Of a stretch of DNA of 60,000 nucleotides, positions 22,596 through 34,361 are shown in pieces. Under the pieces are notes generated by a model. That model was not told the origin of the DNA. It saw only the letters and a list, made by a program, of their open reading frames with translations, and searched no databases. The stretch is taken from contig CM043948.1 of the NCBI GenBank assembly GCA_014529385.2, positions 26,727,768 to 26,787,767 on the forward strand. The letters are read 5' to 3'. Origin of the DNA: Adiantum capillus-veneris (lineage: Eukaryota; Streptophyta; Polypodiopsida; Polypodiales; Pteridaceae). The translations under genes were made by a program, and so were the position numbers. How positions within the stretch are numbered: position 1 is the stretch's first letter; each line of letters begins with the position of its first letter.

Positions 22596-22990
22596 CCACT
22601 AAAGTCTTGGGTTCTTGTGGGTCTTAGATTCTTGAGGTTCTTGAGGGTCTTGAGGTTCTTCTTTCGCTTGCAATCTGTGTTAGAGAAGGATCTTCTCCTC
22701 ACCCGAGTTCTGCTCTTTTCCGCGGGCGCACCCCTTGGCGACCTTGCGCTCACACCAAGGTTTCTTTTTCCCACCTCACATCGATTGGCCGGCCGCTAAG
22801 TGCACGGTCCGCTCTCAATGAGTGAAAAGAGGCACAAGGGGAGGCTGGACAAGCCCTTCTTTCTTGGGTTGCCTCTCACTCTTTAAAAACACGATTAGGA
22901 ATGGACACGCCCAAGTGGACTTGGGTTGCATGCGACCGCAACAAGCAAAAAAAATTATGTGGTTCTTTCCTTGAGTGATACAGAACACTG

Positions 22991-23008
22991 CCAAAGCTCT
23001 AATACCAA
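22991..23008 (-). other. Primer-binding site of element C
   Basis: The minus strand reads TTGGTATTAGAGCTTTGG directly after the LTR end TTACA. It differs by one base from the common initiator-tRNA-Met complement TGGTATCAGAGC. Confidence 0.75.
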
Positions 23009-23255
23009 TGTAAGGTGTAGTGGAAGTGAATGTTGAATTTTGCTCAAGATGAGTGCTCCGAACTATGCTCAAGGGCTCCTTTTACTTAGGGAAGGGAGAG
23101 CCTTCCATTGTTTAATGAGAGAGTGCAATGGACACAAACAAAGTGAATGGACACTGTGCGTGAAGGTGCTGAGACTGAGAGATAGAGAGAGAAGAGAATA
23201 CGACACCGGGAGGTTGTCAAACCCTCCTCCAGGGCCCCACTCTCGATGGCGAGTG
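23009..23255 (-). repeat. Partial 5' LTR of element C
   Basis: It matches 19976-20210 almost base for base (TGTAAGGTGTAGTGGAAGTG) and includes a CCCCACTCTCG block lost from the other LTR. Homology stops near 23255, so about 900 bp including its promoter are missing. Confidence 0.8.
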
Positions 23256-24011
23256 TCAGGAGGACATGGCAGTTGTTAACTATGTCATGAGGACGTGGCA
23301 ACTGCTAACCTTAGTTCTTGGTTTCTTTCCAATGATTTTTGTTTTATTTTTGAGACCCTCTTTTCGAAAGTAGAAAACGGTTGGACATTGTATGGCCAAT
23401 GTGAACGGTAGTTTCACCCGCAAACGAAAAGTGGTGGGCACTGGAATTCGTATAGTAAGAGACTGTCTAGGCTCAGTGCAAGATCATGTAGGTCCCCCCG
23501 TCGCACTTAGCAAGTTGGTGGATGTTGGTGGACAGTAGGAAGTAAACTCAATAAAGGCATAAAGTCAAGGTGGGACTACCAACAGAAAGTATCTGACAGT
23601 TGGGCCACATTGCATTTTTGGATGCGTTCCAATGAGGATAGATGGTCAGATCACGAGTGGGAGCCCAACGGAAGCATCTCCTAAAATTCAGGAAACTGCT
23701 ATTTTGGGCCGTGAAATGTGTTCGCATCATTACCTATGGTATGACTAGGGGAACATTTTACAACTCTGCCGTGAAGTCAACTGGGCAACCAGTCGGGAGA
23801 TTTTTAGGCGGCAACCCCGAAATGGAAAATGGTCTGTAAATGCGCCAAGTGGCACATTCCTGTGCACTTTCCTCATGCAAGAAAAAGTGGCGCTGAAATT
23901 TAAGTTGGGAGAGGCCTCATTATGCATTTTGTCACATGCTAAGAGCTATGAAGTGCTTCCTTTCCCTCTATGTACAATGTGGTGCTAGGAGTGATTCCCT
24001 ACACGCTACAC
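23256..24011. other. No gene seen
   Basis: Unique-looking sequence with short frames only. Confidence 0.5.
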
Positions 24012-24014
24012 ATT

Positions 24015-24064
<50 letters not shown>
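24012..24064. repeat. (CT)n microsatellite
   Basis: About 53 bases of pure CT. Confidence 0.95.
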
Positions 24065-24068
<4 letters not shown>

Positions 24069-24454
24069 GTGCAGTTATGTGAGGCCCCACAAGAGGGCTT
24101 TTCATTTGACTGATGTACAGTTGTGTGGGTTCATGCGCGATTGCTGAGGCAAGAGCCTCTTGCACAGGTACTGGATTAGCTAGTGGCTAATCCCCCGCAC
24201 GTACAAGTGAATTCAGAGAGGTTTCACGTGAGAAATCTCGTCCGATTCAAAGGGCAAGTAGCACTACAGGTGCGGGAGCTCGAGGACTTGTTACAGATTT
24301 GACCGACACGCGAAATGAAGCCCAAAATAGGGAATTATAGCCTGCTGTGTATTTTTGCAGGTTTAGGGTTTCGGCCCTAAACGGTCCCTAATACCCCCAG
24401 GACATTCAGGGACGTGAGGGGACCGCTGTGGAGGTGATCTGGCGCATTTTCGGG

Positions 24455-24870
24455 GCAGAAAACAGAGAATTCAGCGTGCTGCAGATTCTCGCCAGATTTT
24501 GCAAAGTGTCCGTCTGCGTCGGGAAAGTCATCTATTGCATGGGGATACTAACTGTGAAGTGTCCTAGTATAGTTATGCTGCCGAAATCGGGCCATAACAG
24601 GTGTTTTTCAGCCCGGATTATGTGGGGCAGCTCGTAGGAGATCATAGGTTTTATTCCCTCTGTTAAAGAATAAAGAAATGCCGAAAGGGGCACCAATTTT
24701 GGGGCCTACAGGTTGTCGGCGTCTGCTCGGGGCATTCTAGCTTTCGAGCCGTGTGTGTACTTAAGTGTTAATTCCCGTCACAGGTTTCCTTCGCACGTTC
24801 TCTCTGTGTGTGTCTAACGTAAAGAATTTTGGGTGAAAGCCAAAGCCTACCGCCCCACGGGCCGGTTTCA
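24455..24870 (+). repeat. LTR 3' portion of element D (416 bp, duplicated at 28239-28654)
   Basis: The 416 bases recur at 28239-28654 with the same length and only scattered substitutions. Both end GGCCGGTTTCA. Here the next bases are AGGTTCCATTGCCGGGAT, similar to the tRNA-Asp-type primer site (GTTGCCGGG) of many gypsy elements. A Gag-like frame follows. I read this as the R-U5 end of an LTR. Confidence 0.6.
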
Positions 24871-24967
24871 AGGTTCCATTGCCGGGATATCAATCACTTT
24901 TTCCTCAAAGAGTAAGCCTCAGTTGTTTTGGGTAAAGACACAGAGTGCAGGAACGCGGGATTACACT

Positions 24968-25536
24968 ATGGCCGACAAAGGGAAGGTCACAATGGAAGAG
25001 GGTTCCTCTTCAAAGGACAGACATGAAATCCCTATGGTTTTCGAGATTGGCAAGAGCTCACCGCCACGTCAGTTTGTACCTCCTGTCAATGTGAATGTCC
25101 CTCCAGTAGTACAGGGCTTTGTGACTGGGCAACTTGAGGATGATGAATTCAGGACTCACAACTGGTGCAGAATCCAAGGTTTATGGAGTTCTTGCAAGCG
25201 CCACCAGTGCAACAGCAAAATAGGCAACCTACACCGCGTACAGAGCTTGTTGAAGCTCAAGCCCAAGTACTTCATGCGACTCAGCCGGATAGGAAACACT
25301 CGCATGTTGCGGAGTCAGGGACTCCAAAAAAGGTTCCTCCCGTGCTGGAACAAGTGGCTATTCCACAGGTTATGCCAGTTCAGCCCGCCACCTTTCAGAA
25401 CCCGCATGCTGTCTTGAATGGACACACTAGTTACCAGGAAACGCACCCAGTTTGTCCACCGCTCACGGTACATCCTCGGTATTTCGGGGGTGGATCAATG
25501 TTCCAAAGTATGGCTGGTTATGCGCCTAGAAGTTAG
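24968..25536 (+). pseudogene. Gag-like leader of LTR element D
   Basis: The frame opens MADKGKVTMEEGSSSKDRHE about 100 bp after the LTR end. It is rich in Pro/Gln/Val (VPPVNVNVPPVVQGF). A frameshift near 25160 moves it to a second frame (NPRFMEFLQAPPVQQQNRQ) that ends at TAG 25534-25536; more Pro/Met/Gly-rich sequence follows that stop. This composition is typical of disordered Gag N-termini, but no capsid or zinc-knuckle motif is visible, so the call rests on position. Confidence 0.4.
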
Positions 25537-26493
25537 CCGTACATGCCAGGAACAGTGTTGCAAGGCATCATGCCAAACCCCATGTATGGTAGTATCGGCA
25601 TGTAGCAAGGTTTTCAGTGCAACCAGGGCCAGTTTGGAGTGTTTTTTGTTTTGTTTTGTTTTCAGAGTCGGGTAGGGCATGCCCGGCCACTTTCTTCATA
25701 CACCATAAAAGTGCACAAGAAGAACGATCAGGACTATGCACCCAGAAACCGAAGCCAGACTCTTTTGTCACTAGTTTCCTCTGGACTGTGAGAGGCCAGA
25801 ATTATCTACACTCTTAGGGCCATGACTATTCCCTTGAAAGACCCATTTCGCCAACTTGATTTGGGCATGACAGCGACCAAGTACCTTTGTTTAGAGCCCC
25901 AGGTACTGTGGGACTTGCTTCGGTCTTCCCTTTGGAGTTGCCTCCTCCAGGTAACTTATTGCTCACCTCACTAAACTGCCTTTGAAACCCGACGGTTTTC
26001 CCCTAGGAAATGCCATATCCTCTTGGAAGTGAGTTGGCTCACAGGTGGCGTCCGCTGAGGTTGGTGGTGTCTCCCTTTTGCACCTCCCAACCCCTTTTAG
26101 GTGAAGTTGACCCCCCCCCCCCCCCGGGGAGTGTGGCACTTGGGCGCTCTTGTAGCTCATCTGGCTTCGCTTGGGGGAATTACGTCATTTTCCCCAGAAG
26201 GGATCGGATTCAAAATATAGCATAGGAAGGGGAGCATTATCTCCCCATCCGCCTATGAAGAGCACCCAAGTACCGGGGTACAACTTCACTGAGGAACTTC
26301 GCCATAGGCACGTGCCCTGCAGTTCCATCCCTCAAGTGCGGATCATGTCGTACCCAGATGTAACAAACTTCAACACTCCAAGTCAAGAATCTACCATGAC
26401 AACACCAAATAACCACTTCAAAATAGTTCACAGTTCACAATTGATTCAACACTGGCTCGGCGGAGTTCCGTGCCTAGAGATATTGGCCCCAAA
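25537..26493. other. Decayed, unassigned sequence
   Basis: No recognisable protein. It contains a C-run near 26110-26126. The right part may be the leader of the minus-oriented LTR that follows. Confidence 0.4.
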
Positions 26494-26734
26494 GACTGGC
26501 GCCCCTTTCGGTATTTCTTTCTATATTAATCTAAGTTCAAAGTACAAGAGTGCGGGCAGGCGCTCACACTCAGACTCTGCGTTCAGATGCTCTGAGTTGT
26601 GAGTGGCCTACCCACTTATTTAAAGAGTACAAGGGTTTCCAAAAGCAGAGCCCCAAAAGCTGAAAATCAAAAGCTTTGAAAAATAAAGCAAAAGTTCTTT
26701 CTCTCTCTTTCTTTTAATAAAGCAAAGAGGCGTT

Positions 26735-26800
<66 letters not shown>

Positions 26801-27043
26801 CTTAAATGAAATAAAGCAAAGAGGCTTTCTCTCTTTTTCCATTGCGTGGAAAAGCAATGCCAAAAGCTGAAATAAAAAACAGTCCATGCAAAAGCAAAAG
26901 CAATGCCAGAAATCTGCCCAACTTTCCGTAAATCGCGTTGGTGTCCGTACAGCAGGCCACGTGTCAGCCCGCCACATTAGCAAAGCAGGGTTAGGGTTTC
27001 AACAGAATTAGGGTTTTTGGCAGCCACGTCATCATTTTGTGAC
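26494..27043 (-). repeat. Putative LTR, minus orientation
   Basis: The minus strand starts TGTCACAAAATGATGACG, has TTTAAATAAG near 26618 as a possible TATA box, and ends ACCGAAAGGGGCGCCA. That last block also occurs in the element-D LTR (24677-24693). A (CT)n tract lies at 26738-26798. No partner LTR or target duplication is seen, so borders are tentative. Confidence 0.35.
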
Positions 27044-27099
27044 ACCAGAAGGGCATCCGCTTCCCGCGAACCTCCCCACCAAGGAGGATAACGGTCCTT

Positions 27100-28238
27100 T
27101 CTTCAGGGTCCACGAAGGGTCGATTGCATTGAAGGTGGAGTTGAATCGGTTTATTAGCCATCACCCCCTAGAATCATCAACCGCCAAGTAGTTCATCAGC
27201 AAATGCGAAAGCGAACGACCCTCTAACTGGGAGTACAGCGTGCAAATGTTGGGTCCGCGCATATAACTATCAGCCAGTTTGAGCCCACCTACTCTCGCGA
27301 GAGCCAGCATGCTCTCCTCCTTCCTATTCACTATAGTTCTCCTATTGAGCTGCAGCAGGTATCCGCATGTTTGACCAAAGCCGGCCAGCTTATAGGGCTC
27401 CAACGCCAGGCACGAATGCCTCTCATCCCACTTGTCCCATGCGTGGTAGCGCACTGAGCTAAAGTTAGCCGCTGGAATATACTTATTCATCCAGTTGTGG
27501 ATTCTTGTCGTCCAAGTCCACTTCTTGAACGGTTGGTTCTTAGGCTTCTTGTTTACCAAGGAGCCTATCCAGGTAGATGAAATTGAGCGGTACTTGTCAA
27601 AAGCCCTTGCTCATTGTCCCCCACAAAAGGCAGGTATGGGTGGTATGTTGAACTCGTGATGGAGAGTTGTCGTCCCTATAGAGGTTGACCTTGCTCCCTT
27701 TCCGAGTAACATTCGCATCTCGGTGGCGACGAGGTGCTGCAGAGAGTGAAGGACACGCTGATCGTGGGCCCCCCTAATTTCCGCGCCATAACAAATCACT
27801 GGATACACACACGCCTTAAAAACAGTCAGTCGAGACCATATAGGGATGGCTCGCCGTTGCGAGTAGGTGCTGCCACTCGAATAGGCTTTTCCTCCCCTTC
27901 TCCGCTCGCTCCTTGACGTTGTGTTCAATGGAAAAGGTCGAGTCTACATCGATGCCAAGGTACTTGTACGTTTCACCTACTGCAACCATCTCACCACCCA
28001 AAATAAAGATCCTCATAGAGAGATCCTGCAGGTCTCTGTGGAACACCGTGACCATGCATTTATCAATTCCAAAGGTCATGCCCCAGGTCTTTGCCCATTC
28101 ACTTACCTTGTCAAGGCTCATTTGTAGGCTTTTAGGAGAGTCAGCAAGTAAAACCAGGTCGTCAAAAAAAAGGAGTCCTTTAATTCTCTTGAGGAGGTTA
28201 GGTACTTCCAGGCCCCATGTTTCCCCGTCTGCGTCGCA
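27100..28238 (-). pseudogene. LINE E: C-terminal part of a non-LTR reverse transcriptase
   Basis: In broken minus-strand frames: the RT palm motif GLLFFDDLVLLADSPKSL (about 28.13-28.19 kb, with FFDD for the usual YADD), then WAKTWGMTFGIDKCMVTVF and TYKYLGIDVD. The LINE post-RT region ACVYPVICYGAEIRG follows, and the tail lies at 27.16-27.56 kb. It lacks the endonuclease and most RT motifs. It differs clearly from LINEs F and G, so it is another LINE family. The 5' edge abuts an element-D LTR fragment at 28239. Confidence 0.8.
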
Positions 28239-28654
28239 GCAGAAAACAGAGAATTGAGCGTGCTGCAGATTCTCGCCAGATTTTGCAAAGTGTCCGTATG
28301 CGTCGAGAAAGTCATCTATTGCGTGGGGATACTGACTATGAAGCGTCCTAGTACAATTATGCTACCAAAATCGGGCCAGAATAGGTGTTTTTCAGCTTGG
28401 ATTATGCGGGGCAGCTCGTAGGAGATCACAAGTTTTATTCCCTCTGTTAAAGAATAAAGAAATACCGAAAGGGGCGCCAATTTTGGGGCCTACAGGTTGT
28501 CCGTGTCTGCTCAGGGCATTCTAGCTTTCGAGCCATGTGTGCACTTAAGTGTTAATTCCCATCACAGGTTTCCTTCGCACAATCTCTATGTGTGTGTCTA
28601 AAGTAAAGAATTTCGGGTGAAATCCAAAGCCTACCGCCCCACAGGCCGGTTTCA
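28239..28654 (+). repeat. Second copy of the 416-bp element-D LTR end
   Basis: Same length as 24455-24870. It ends GGCCGGTTTCA and is joined directly to an element-C LTR fragment at 28655. Confidence 0.85.
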
Positions 28655-29601
28655 GCAAGAGTGGTCTACTATTGATTGCACAATCTGGTATAATAGGCTG
28701 ATGCAAATCTAAGTGATGCTATGTCAAGGCCGACGGTGATGCCGACGATGACGAGACTATGGCTGAAAATTGAATGCTTGGCGAATTTGCAATTGTCGAA
28801 GTTGACCAGACTGATCTGGTATTGCAAAAATTTTGTCCTTGCTATCTACAAACACTGGATCTGCTGCTGTCGTACTGTTGAAGTAAAACGCCGAAGGCTA
28901 TCTTTCAAAAACGTTGGCTCTGCTGGGTTCAAAACGCAGATCTGATGGGACTGAAAACTTGATGCTGATGTAAACGCTGGTTCACTACTGCAAAAACACT
29001 ACTGGGTGGGGCTGCTGGCGAGGGAAAAGGATGTTGAAAACGCCAGGGCTAAATGTCTTTCTGCGGTGGGAATTTGCTAACGCTGGGACTGATTTGTTGT
29101 GATTCTGTCACCAGGCTGATGCAGATCCAAAAACGCTGGCTGATCAAGGTTCTTGATCCAAAAACGCTAGCCCATTTGCCGTGGTGCAAAAACGCTAGAG
29201 AACTTGGGGTCCTGCTGAGAAGTTGCCTGTGAGCAATGCTCCTGCTACCTCTTCTGCCAGAAAGTGCTAGCGCTAGGTTTCTATTTATACAACTTAGTAG
29301 AATTGCCCTACCTACTTTCCAACAAAAGTCACTTAAAAATAATAAGTGAAAAATGTCAAAAATATGGAAAATAGGTCTATGCACTGTAAAAATGCTCCTG
29401 ATGGGTTCTGATGGAAATCTGATGATCATGCTGTGTGCAACCAGAGGATATGCATCTAATCTAAGTGTCTGGACATGCACGGTCTACGAACAGACTCACA
29501 AAGTGCCAGATCACTTCCTATTCTAGACTGAATTGACGGACTGAACCCTGGTCATGCTGTAGCTTGTGCACGAACACAAAGGTTGGATGTGTCACGTGAC
29601 A
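28655..29601 (-). repeat. Element-C LTR fragment
   Basis: It starts at GCAAGAGTGGTCTACTATTG (equivalent to about 20205) and runs to the LTR terminus GTGTCACGTGACA at 29601. It lacks the first about 230 bases of the plus-strand LTR. No internal region follows, so it is a solo or truncated LTR. Confidence 0.85.
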
Positions 29602-29631
29602 AGATCATAGGACGATAATGTAGTTTTTTGG

Positions 29632-29660
29632 TCTCATAGGTCTTTTAGGCCTTTTGCAAA
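29632..29660 (+). repeat. LINE-type 3' tail motif
   Basis: TCTCATAGGTCTTTTAGGCC resembles the tail of LINE F at 32100. It lies just before the truncated 5' end of LINE F, so it belongs to a different copy. Confidence 0.4.
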
Positions 29661-29672
29661 TGCAAATAAACA

Positions 29673-32155
29673 TTACATGATGCAGCAACAGAGGCATACC
29701 CACACAGCCAGCCTGAGCACAGACATCGTTCTAGGAGCATGCCCCAGAATAGTTGGTATGATGAGGAGTGTCGAGAAACGAGAGCCACACTTCAAAGAGA
29801 GGTGTCTTTGGGAGTCATTACTCATAGACAATCAGAGATTTCCTTTCGACGGCTTGTGCGACGGAAGAAGAGGGCTTATCTCGCTCAGCTAGAGAAAGAG
29901 TTGTATAAGCTATTTTTGAGCCAAGACTCAGGTGAGACATGGAGATTCTTTCATGAGAACTCCCCTCCACCCGCTATCACATCCACTAAGACTTGGCGTG
30001 AATATGAAGCATCGTACCAGACCCCCGATGCCATGTCCAAAGACATGCGTTTTCTTTACCGCTAAGATGATGAAGAAAGCTATTGACGGGATGAAGACTA
30101 GGAGAGCATATGATCATGATGGATTGGTAGCGGAGCACTTTATACATGCCCAAGATATGCTTGCACAACTTCTTGCATTGATGTTCAAATGGCCCTATAC
30201 AGGACAATTGTGGGTCAGGTCTGCACTCCCGAGGGAGTGTATGAGCTTTTCCACTCCATTATTGGGGTGAAACAGGGTTGTCCACTCTCCCCTACTTTAT
30301 TTGGTATTTATGTGGATGAGGTTTCAGAATACATTGAGAGGAGAGGCGACAGAGGAGCATAGTTAGCACGGACCTAGATCTCATTGCTACTATATGCAAA
30401 TGATATTGTGTTGATCTCACATTCACTAGAGGGAATGCAACGACATTTGGATACATTGCAAACATTTGCTAGTGATAGCGGCTTATTGGTGAACCTTGGC
30501 AAGACCAAGGTTATGGTGTCCAACACCATACCACAGTGGGTTGGGCGATCTGTATCTACCTTTGCATATGGTCAGGAGACGGTGGAGTATGCAAATGCAT
30601 ACACTTACCTTGGTGTGGTCTTTTGTAGCCCAACGTTTTCTTTGAGGAGAGCAGCAGAGACTAGGTTAATGAGAGCGTATGTGGCTTTAGGGAAGATGGA
30701 GAGGATGTGTTCGCATGTTGAGTTTCAGGAACCTCGAACGAAACTATGGATTTTTGACACTTTGGTCACATCAGCTATGCTTTATGGGATGCAGATTTGG
30801 AGGCCATGAGTGGACCGCCATAGCCGGAGGGTTGGCAGTACTGATGGATGGAATTGCATGGAGAGGCCTCTGGTCTTTATGATTTCTCGGATGATTAAGG
30901 CCAAGCCCTCTGTACCCCATGAGATTATCTGTGCAAAGCTCGCTGCTCCATCGTTGGTTATCGAAGCACTCACCAGATCCGTTTCTTTCATGCACAATAT
31001 CTAGGATCTCCCTAGAGACAAATATGCCCATCTAGCTTTGGAGTCTTCTCGATAGCTTGCCTCACAGGGAGACACATCTTGTTTGTATGCACAGATGACA
31101 TCTTGGTTCAAGCTGCATGGTTTTGACATGGATAGACTACCCCCTTTCCAGTAGTCACTGGACGCACCCTCCTTGTCTCTCACACGGACCGAGATCAGTC
31201 AGCTCATCAGACAGGAATTGATTCAGTTAGATACTAGGAGGACATGGATACAGCCTATGCATGTGCTTGGAACAAAGATGGCCTTCTACAGAGAGAATCT
31301 CCCTGAGCTTACAGAGGATGGTTTTGTGATCAGACACGTCTACATGAATGCTCATCTATTCCATGGATTACGATGTGCTATTGGACAGATGCGCATATCT
31401 TTACATCAGTTAGAGATTGAGACTGGTAGATTTAGAGGAGTATTAGCAGAGGCCAGGATTTGTTAGCTATGTCATATAAAGCCAGAGACATAGTTACATC
31501 ACATCTGTCACCACTGCCCGGTCTACTATGAGATACGAGGCTGTTTCCATTGCCTATTCACAGAGGATTTTGGACCACTCGCCAAAGTTATGAGATATCA
31601 AGATCAGAGATACCTTGGGCTGTTTTTATTGGAGCTGCACAGACATAGGGAGAGCCTCTTGAGGAGACAAGACAGTAAGAGACTCATAGAGGGAGATCAC
31701 TCATTTTGAAAGACTACATGCGCGACATTCAAATGAGCAGGCATCGTAGCAGACTTCAGAGTCGACTTGTACTAGAGGTACATCGACTGACAAGGCCTGA
31801 GCTTGGGAGATCCAAACGCCCACAATTTCGAGGGATCGGGGGAAACTGCATCAGATGGTCCGGATTGTTTTGGCATGACATGGGAGATGCCCAGTCAGAG
31901 TACTAACCGAGGAGGACATTGATGAACTCCGCCAAAGACCGATGCTAGATATCATAGGATAGGATCTTGTTTCCAGCATCTCAGCCTTTCATTTCATCCC
32001 ATTTCATTTTGTTCCATTTCACTTTAGCTGAGTTCAGTTTCAGTTTTTCAGTCGTTTACACAAACATTGTATCAGATTCACCATTTGTAAACTCTTTTGT
32101 CTCATAGGTCACTTTGGCCTTTTGAAGACGTTAATATATCATTTCATTTCATCTC
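29673..32155 (+). pseudogene. LINE F: truncated ORF2 (RT and C-terminal zinc motif)
   Basis: The copy is 5'-truncated and begins within the endonuclease-RT linker (NSWYDEECRETRATLQREV). An internal deletion near 30190 removes about 140 codons present in LINE G, including the RT motif with the first catalytic Asp. RT resumes at VKQGCPLSPTLFGIYVDE, and the second catalytic box reads YAND rather than YADD (30384-30420). The C-terminal part (LIRQELIQLDTRRTWIQPM; a CCHC-like region near 31.45-31.53 kb) and 3' tail (to about 32155) are present. It is closely related to LINE G and dead. Confidence 0.85.
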
Positions 32156-32178
32156 TATGTGTGTGTGTGTGTGTGTGT

Positions 32179-32690
32179 GATGTGACACATCCAACCCTAT
32201 GTGTCCGTGGACAAGCTACAGCATAATAGGGTTCCGTCAGTCCAATCAGTCTAGATTAGAAGTGATCTGACACTTTTGTGAGTCTATTCGTAGACCGTGC
32301 ATGCCCGGTCACTTAGTGTAGATGCATATCCTCTGGTTGCACACAGCATGATTATAAGCATTCCCATCAGAATCAGTCAGGGGAATTTTCCAATGATTTT
32401 AGCCTATTTTTCCTATTTTTGACATTTTTCACTTATTTATTAAGTGACTTTTGTTGGAAACTGAGTAGGGAAAATTGGGTAAGTTAATATATAAGCAAAC
32501 CCAAGTTAGTGGCAGAAGAGGCAACAAGAGCCAAGATCAGCAGGCAACTTCTCAAGCAAGACACTTGGTGAATTTTCCTCCAAGCAAGGACCTCTCCTCA
32601 GCTAGAGTTTTTGCAACAAGTAGTCACCACAACAATCTGCATCAACCTGGTGTTTTTCTATCAAGAGATCATCGCCCACACACCCCCCAT
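32179..32690 (+). repeat. Element-C LTR fragment, plus orientation
   Basis: It starts TGTGACACATCCAACCC (five bases shorter than the usual terminus) and follows the LTR in the opposite direction to the other copies, with shared blocks up to the TATA region near 32490. It directly follows the GT-repeat at the end of LINE F. Confidence 0.75.
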
Positions 32691-32694
32691 ACCT

Positions 32695-33928
32695 AGCATC
32701 TAATCTAAGTGACTGGTCATGCATGGTCTGCGAACAGACTCACAAAAGTGCCAGATCACTTCCTATTCTAGACTGACTTGACAGGACTGAACCCTGATCA
32801 TGCTGTAGCTTGTCCACAGACACATATGGTTGGATGTGTCACGTGACATCCCCTCCTTTTCAAAGTGAGGTACTGGCACCGAACTGTATGGCGTCGAGGG
32901 AGATCGCCAACAACATTCGAAATCCTCGAAAGGACTCTTCGCCGGCCCACTCTGATGCATGGATCATGCGATACTTGAACTTCATAAAGGTCTGCAACGC
33001 TTTCTTTTTTGGGTTGTGCCGAAAGAGACACAAAGTCTTTTGTGGCTCCTTCGATGCTTCAACTTCATCTAGAGGCCTGCTTCTTCCTTCTTCAAGAATC
33101 TCCATGGCGGAAAGTTCCTGAAACCACTTCCAACACAAAAACATGAACATACCCATTCCATGTAAAGTTTGTCTTCCTCAAAGACTGTGCATGCAATATA
33201 GATGAACAAATAGACAGAGTGCCAAACCGTTCACCACACACACGCAAACAATGAGATCGAATCTTGTCTTTCTGATCCAAATCAATCAACTATGGCAATT
33301 CACAACGGAAATGCCGATGCTTGGTGCTCATATTGTCATGTGCTCTTTCTACAACTGTGTCGTGCCAAGGAAGAGACATGGAATGTGACTTCCTTGAATG
33401 CATACTTTTCAGCTTTTCATGAACAATCCGCATACATTCGTGGTCATTCATGAGTAAAACGTGCTCAATGTACAATATTTCATGCCTAGGAAAAGGGATC
33501 ACATAAAGACGCTGACTAAAATACAAGAAACGATCACGAATGAAACGTTGGAACAATGCGTGCTGACGAATCATTCGAACACATAGTACTTCCTGTAAGA
33601 ATTCTTTGGACCTAGGCTCGAGAGACAAGATCGTTTTGTCGTGTTTGATCGAATCTTCCTGTGGGGGTTCTGTGGACCTCGACTCAAAAGCCAAGATCGA
33701 TTCTTCGTGATTGGTTGAATCTACAATGAGGTTAGCTTCACTAGAGAAAGTATCAACTAACACATGATCCTTGTGAACAATCACATCATCTTCATGCAAA
33801 TCATCATGCTTGTGAGAAATCACATCTTGATCATCATGCAAACACCATCATGCTTGTCATTGTCATCCAAAGCATCACGCTTATCATTATCATTCAAATC
33901 ATCATTATCATGCAATTCATCGTAATTA
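32695..33928 (-). mobile_element. Second element-C copy: LTR end, purine tract and internal region
   Basis: LTR terminus 32695-32848 (ending CACGTGACA), then purine tract and internal sequence matching 21124-22200. Only the first about 155 bases of this LTR are present. The internal region stops near 33928, where an LTR fragment follows, so the 5' half of the gene and the primer site are missing. Confidence 0.8.
33088..33841 (-). pseudogene. Gag-like protein of element C, second copy
   Basis: It includes the Asp/His-rich segment (DDLHEDDVIVHKDHVLVD) and the Cys/His domain (RDRFLYFSQRLYVIPFPRHE). It has Gln-Glu where the first copy has a stop at 21840, and a stop at about 33290 where the first copy reads Pro-Gln. 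A small in-frame deletion follows near 33170. The two copies thus decayed independently from one longer frame. Confidence 0.65.
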
Positions 33929-34308
33929 TCTGCCTCTTCTGCCAGAAAGTGCTAGCGCTAGGCTTTCTTATATACAAACTTAGCAAAATTGCCCTACCTA
34001 CTTTCCAACAAAAGTCACTTAAAAATATTAAGTTTGTACCAGTTTGTGCAATCATAAGTAGACCACTCTCGCCGACGAGAGTGGGGCCTTCAGAGGAGGG
34101 TTTTAAAACGTCTCTGATGTCATATCTCTCTTCTCTCTCTATCTCTCAGTCTCATTCACTTGCACCCACAGTGTCCATTCACTTCGTTCTGATCATGGCA
34201 CTCTCTCATTAAGAACGAAAGGCTCTCCCTTCCATAAGAACCAAAAGGAACCTTGAGCACATTATGGACCACTCATCTTGAGCAAAGCGCAAACATTCAT
34301 TCCGCTAC

Positions 34309-34315
<7 letters not shown>
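33929..34315. repeat. Two head-to-head element-C LTR fragments
   Basis: 33929-34035 matches the TATA side of the LTR in minus orientation. 34036-34315 matches the other end of the LTR in plus orientation (reverse complement of the 19976-20230 type), including CCACTCTCG...CGAGAGTGG hairpin sequence. The switch in orientation is abrupt. Confidence 0.7.

Positions 34316-34358
<43 letters not shown>
34311..34358. repeat. (CT)n microsatellite
   Basis: About 47 bases of pure CT. Confidence 0.95.

Positions 34359-34361
<3 letters not shown>

Larger units (their letters stand above)
19976..23255 (-). mobile_element. Non-autonomous LTR retrotransposon, element C
   Basis: In minus orientation: partial 5' LTR (23009-23255), primer site matching initiator tRNA-Met (about 22991-23007, TTGGTATTAGAGC), internal region with one broken Gag-like frame, purine tract (21124-21140) and full 3' LTR (19976-21123, 1148 bp). 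The LTR begins TGTCACGTGACAC and ends TTACA. There is no protease, RT or integrase, so it must depend on enzymes of another element. Further copies or fragments lie at 28655-29601 and 32179-34315. Confidence 0.8.

Noticed and set aside
24174-24190. ATTAGC/GCTAAT short inverted repeat as a terminator or element end
   Set aside because: Six-base arms are expected by chance and nothing else marks a border here.
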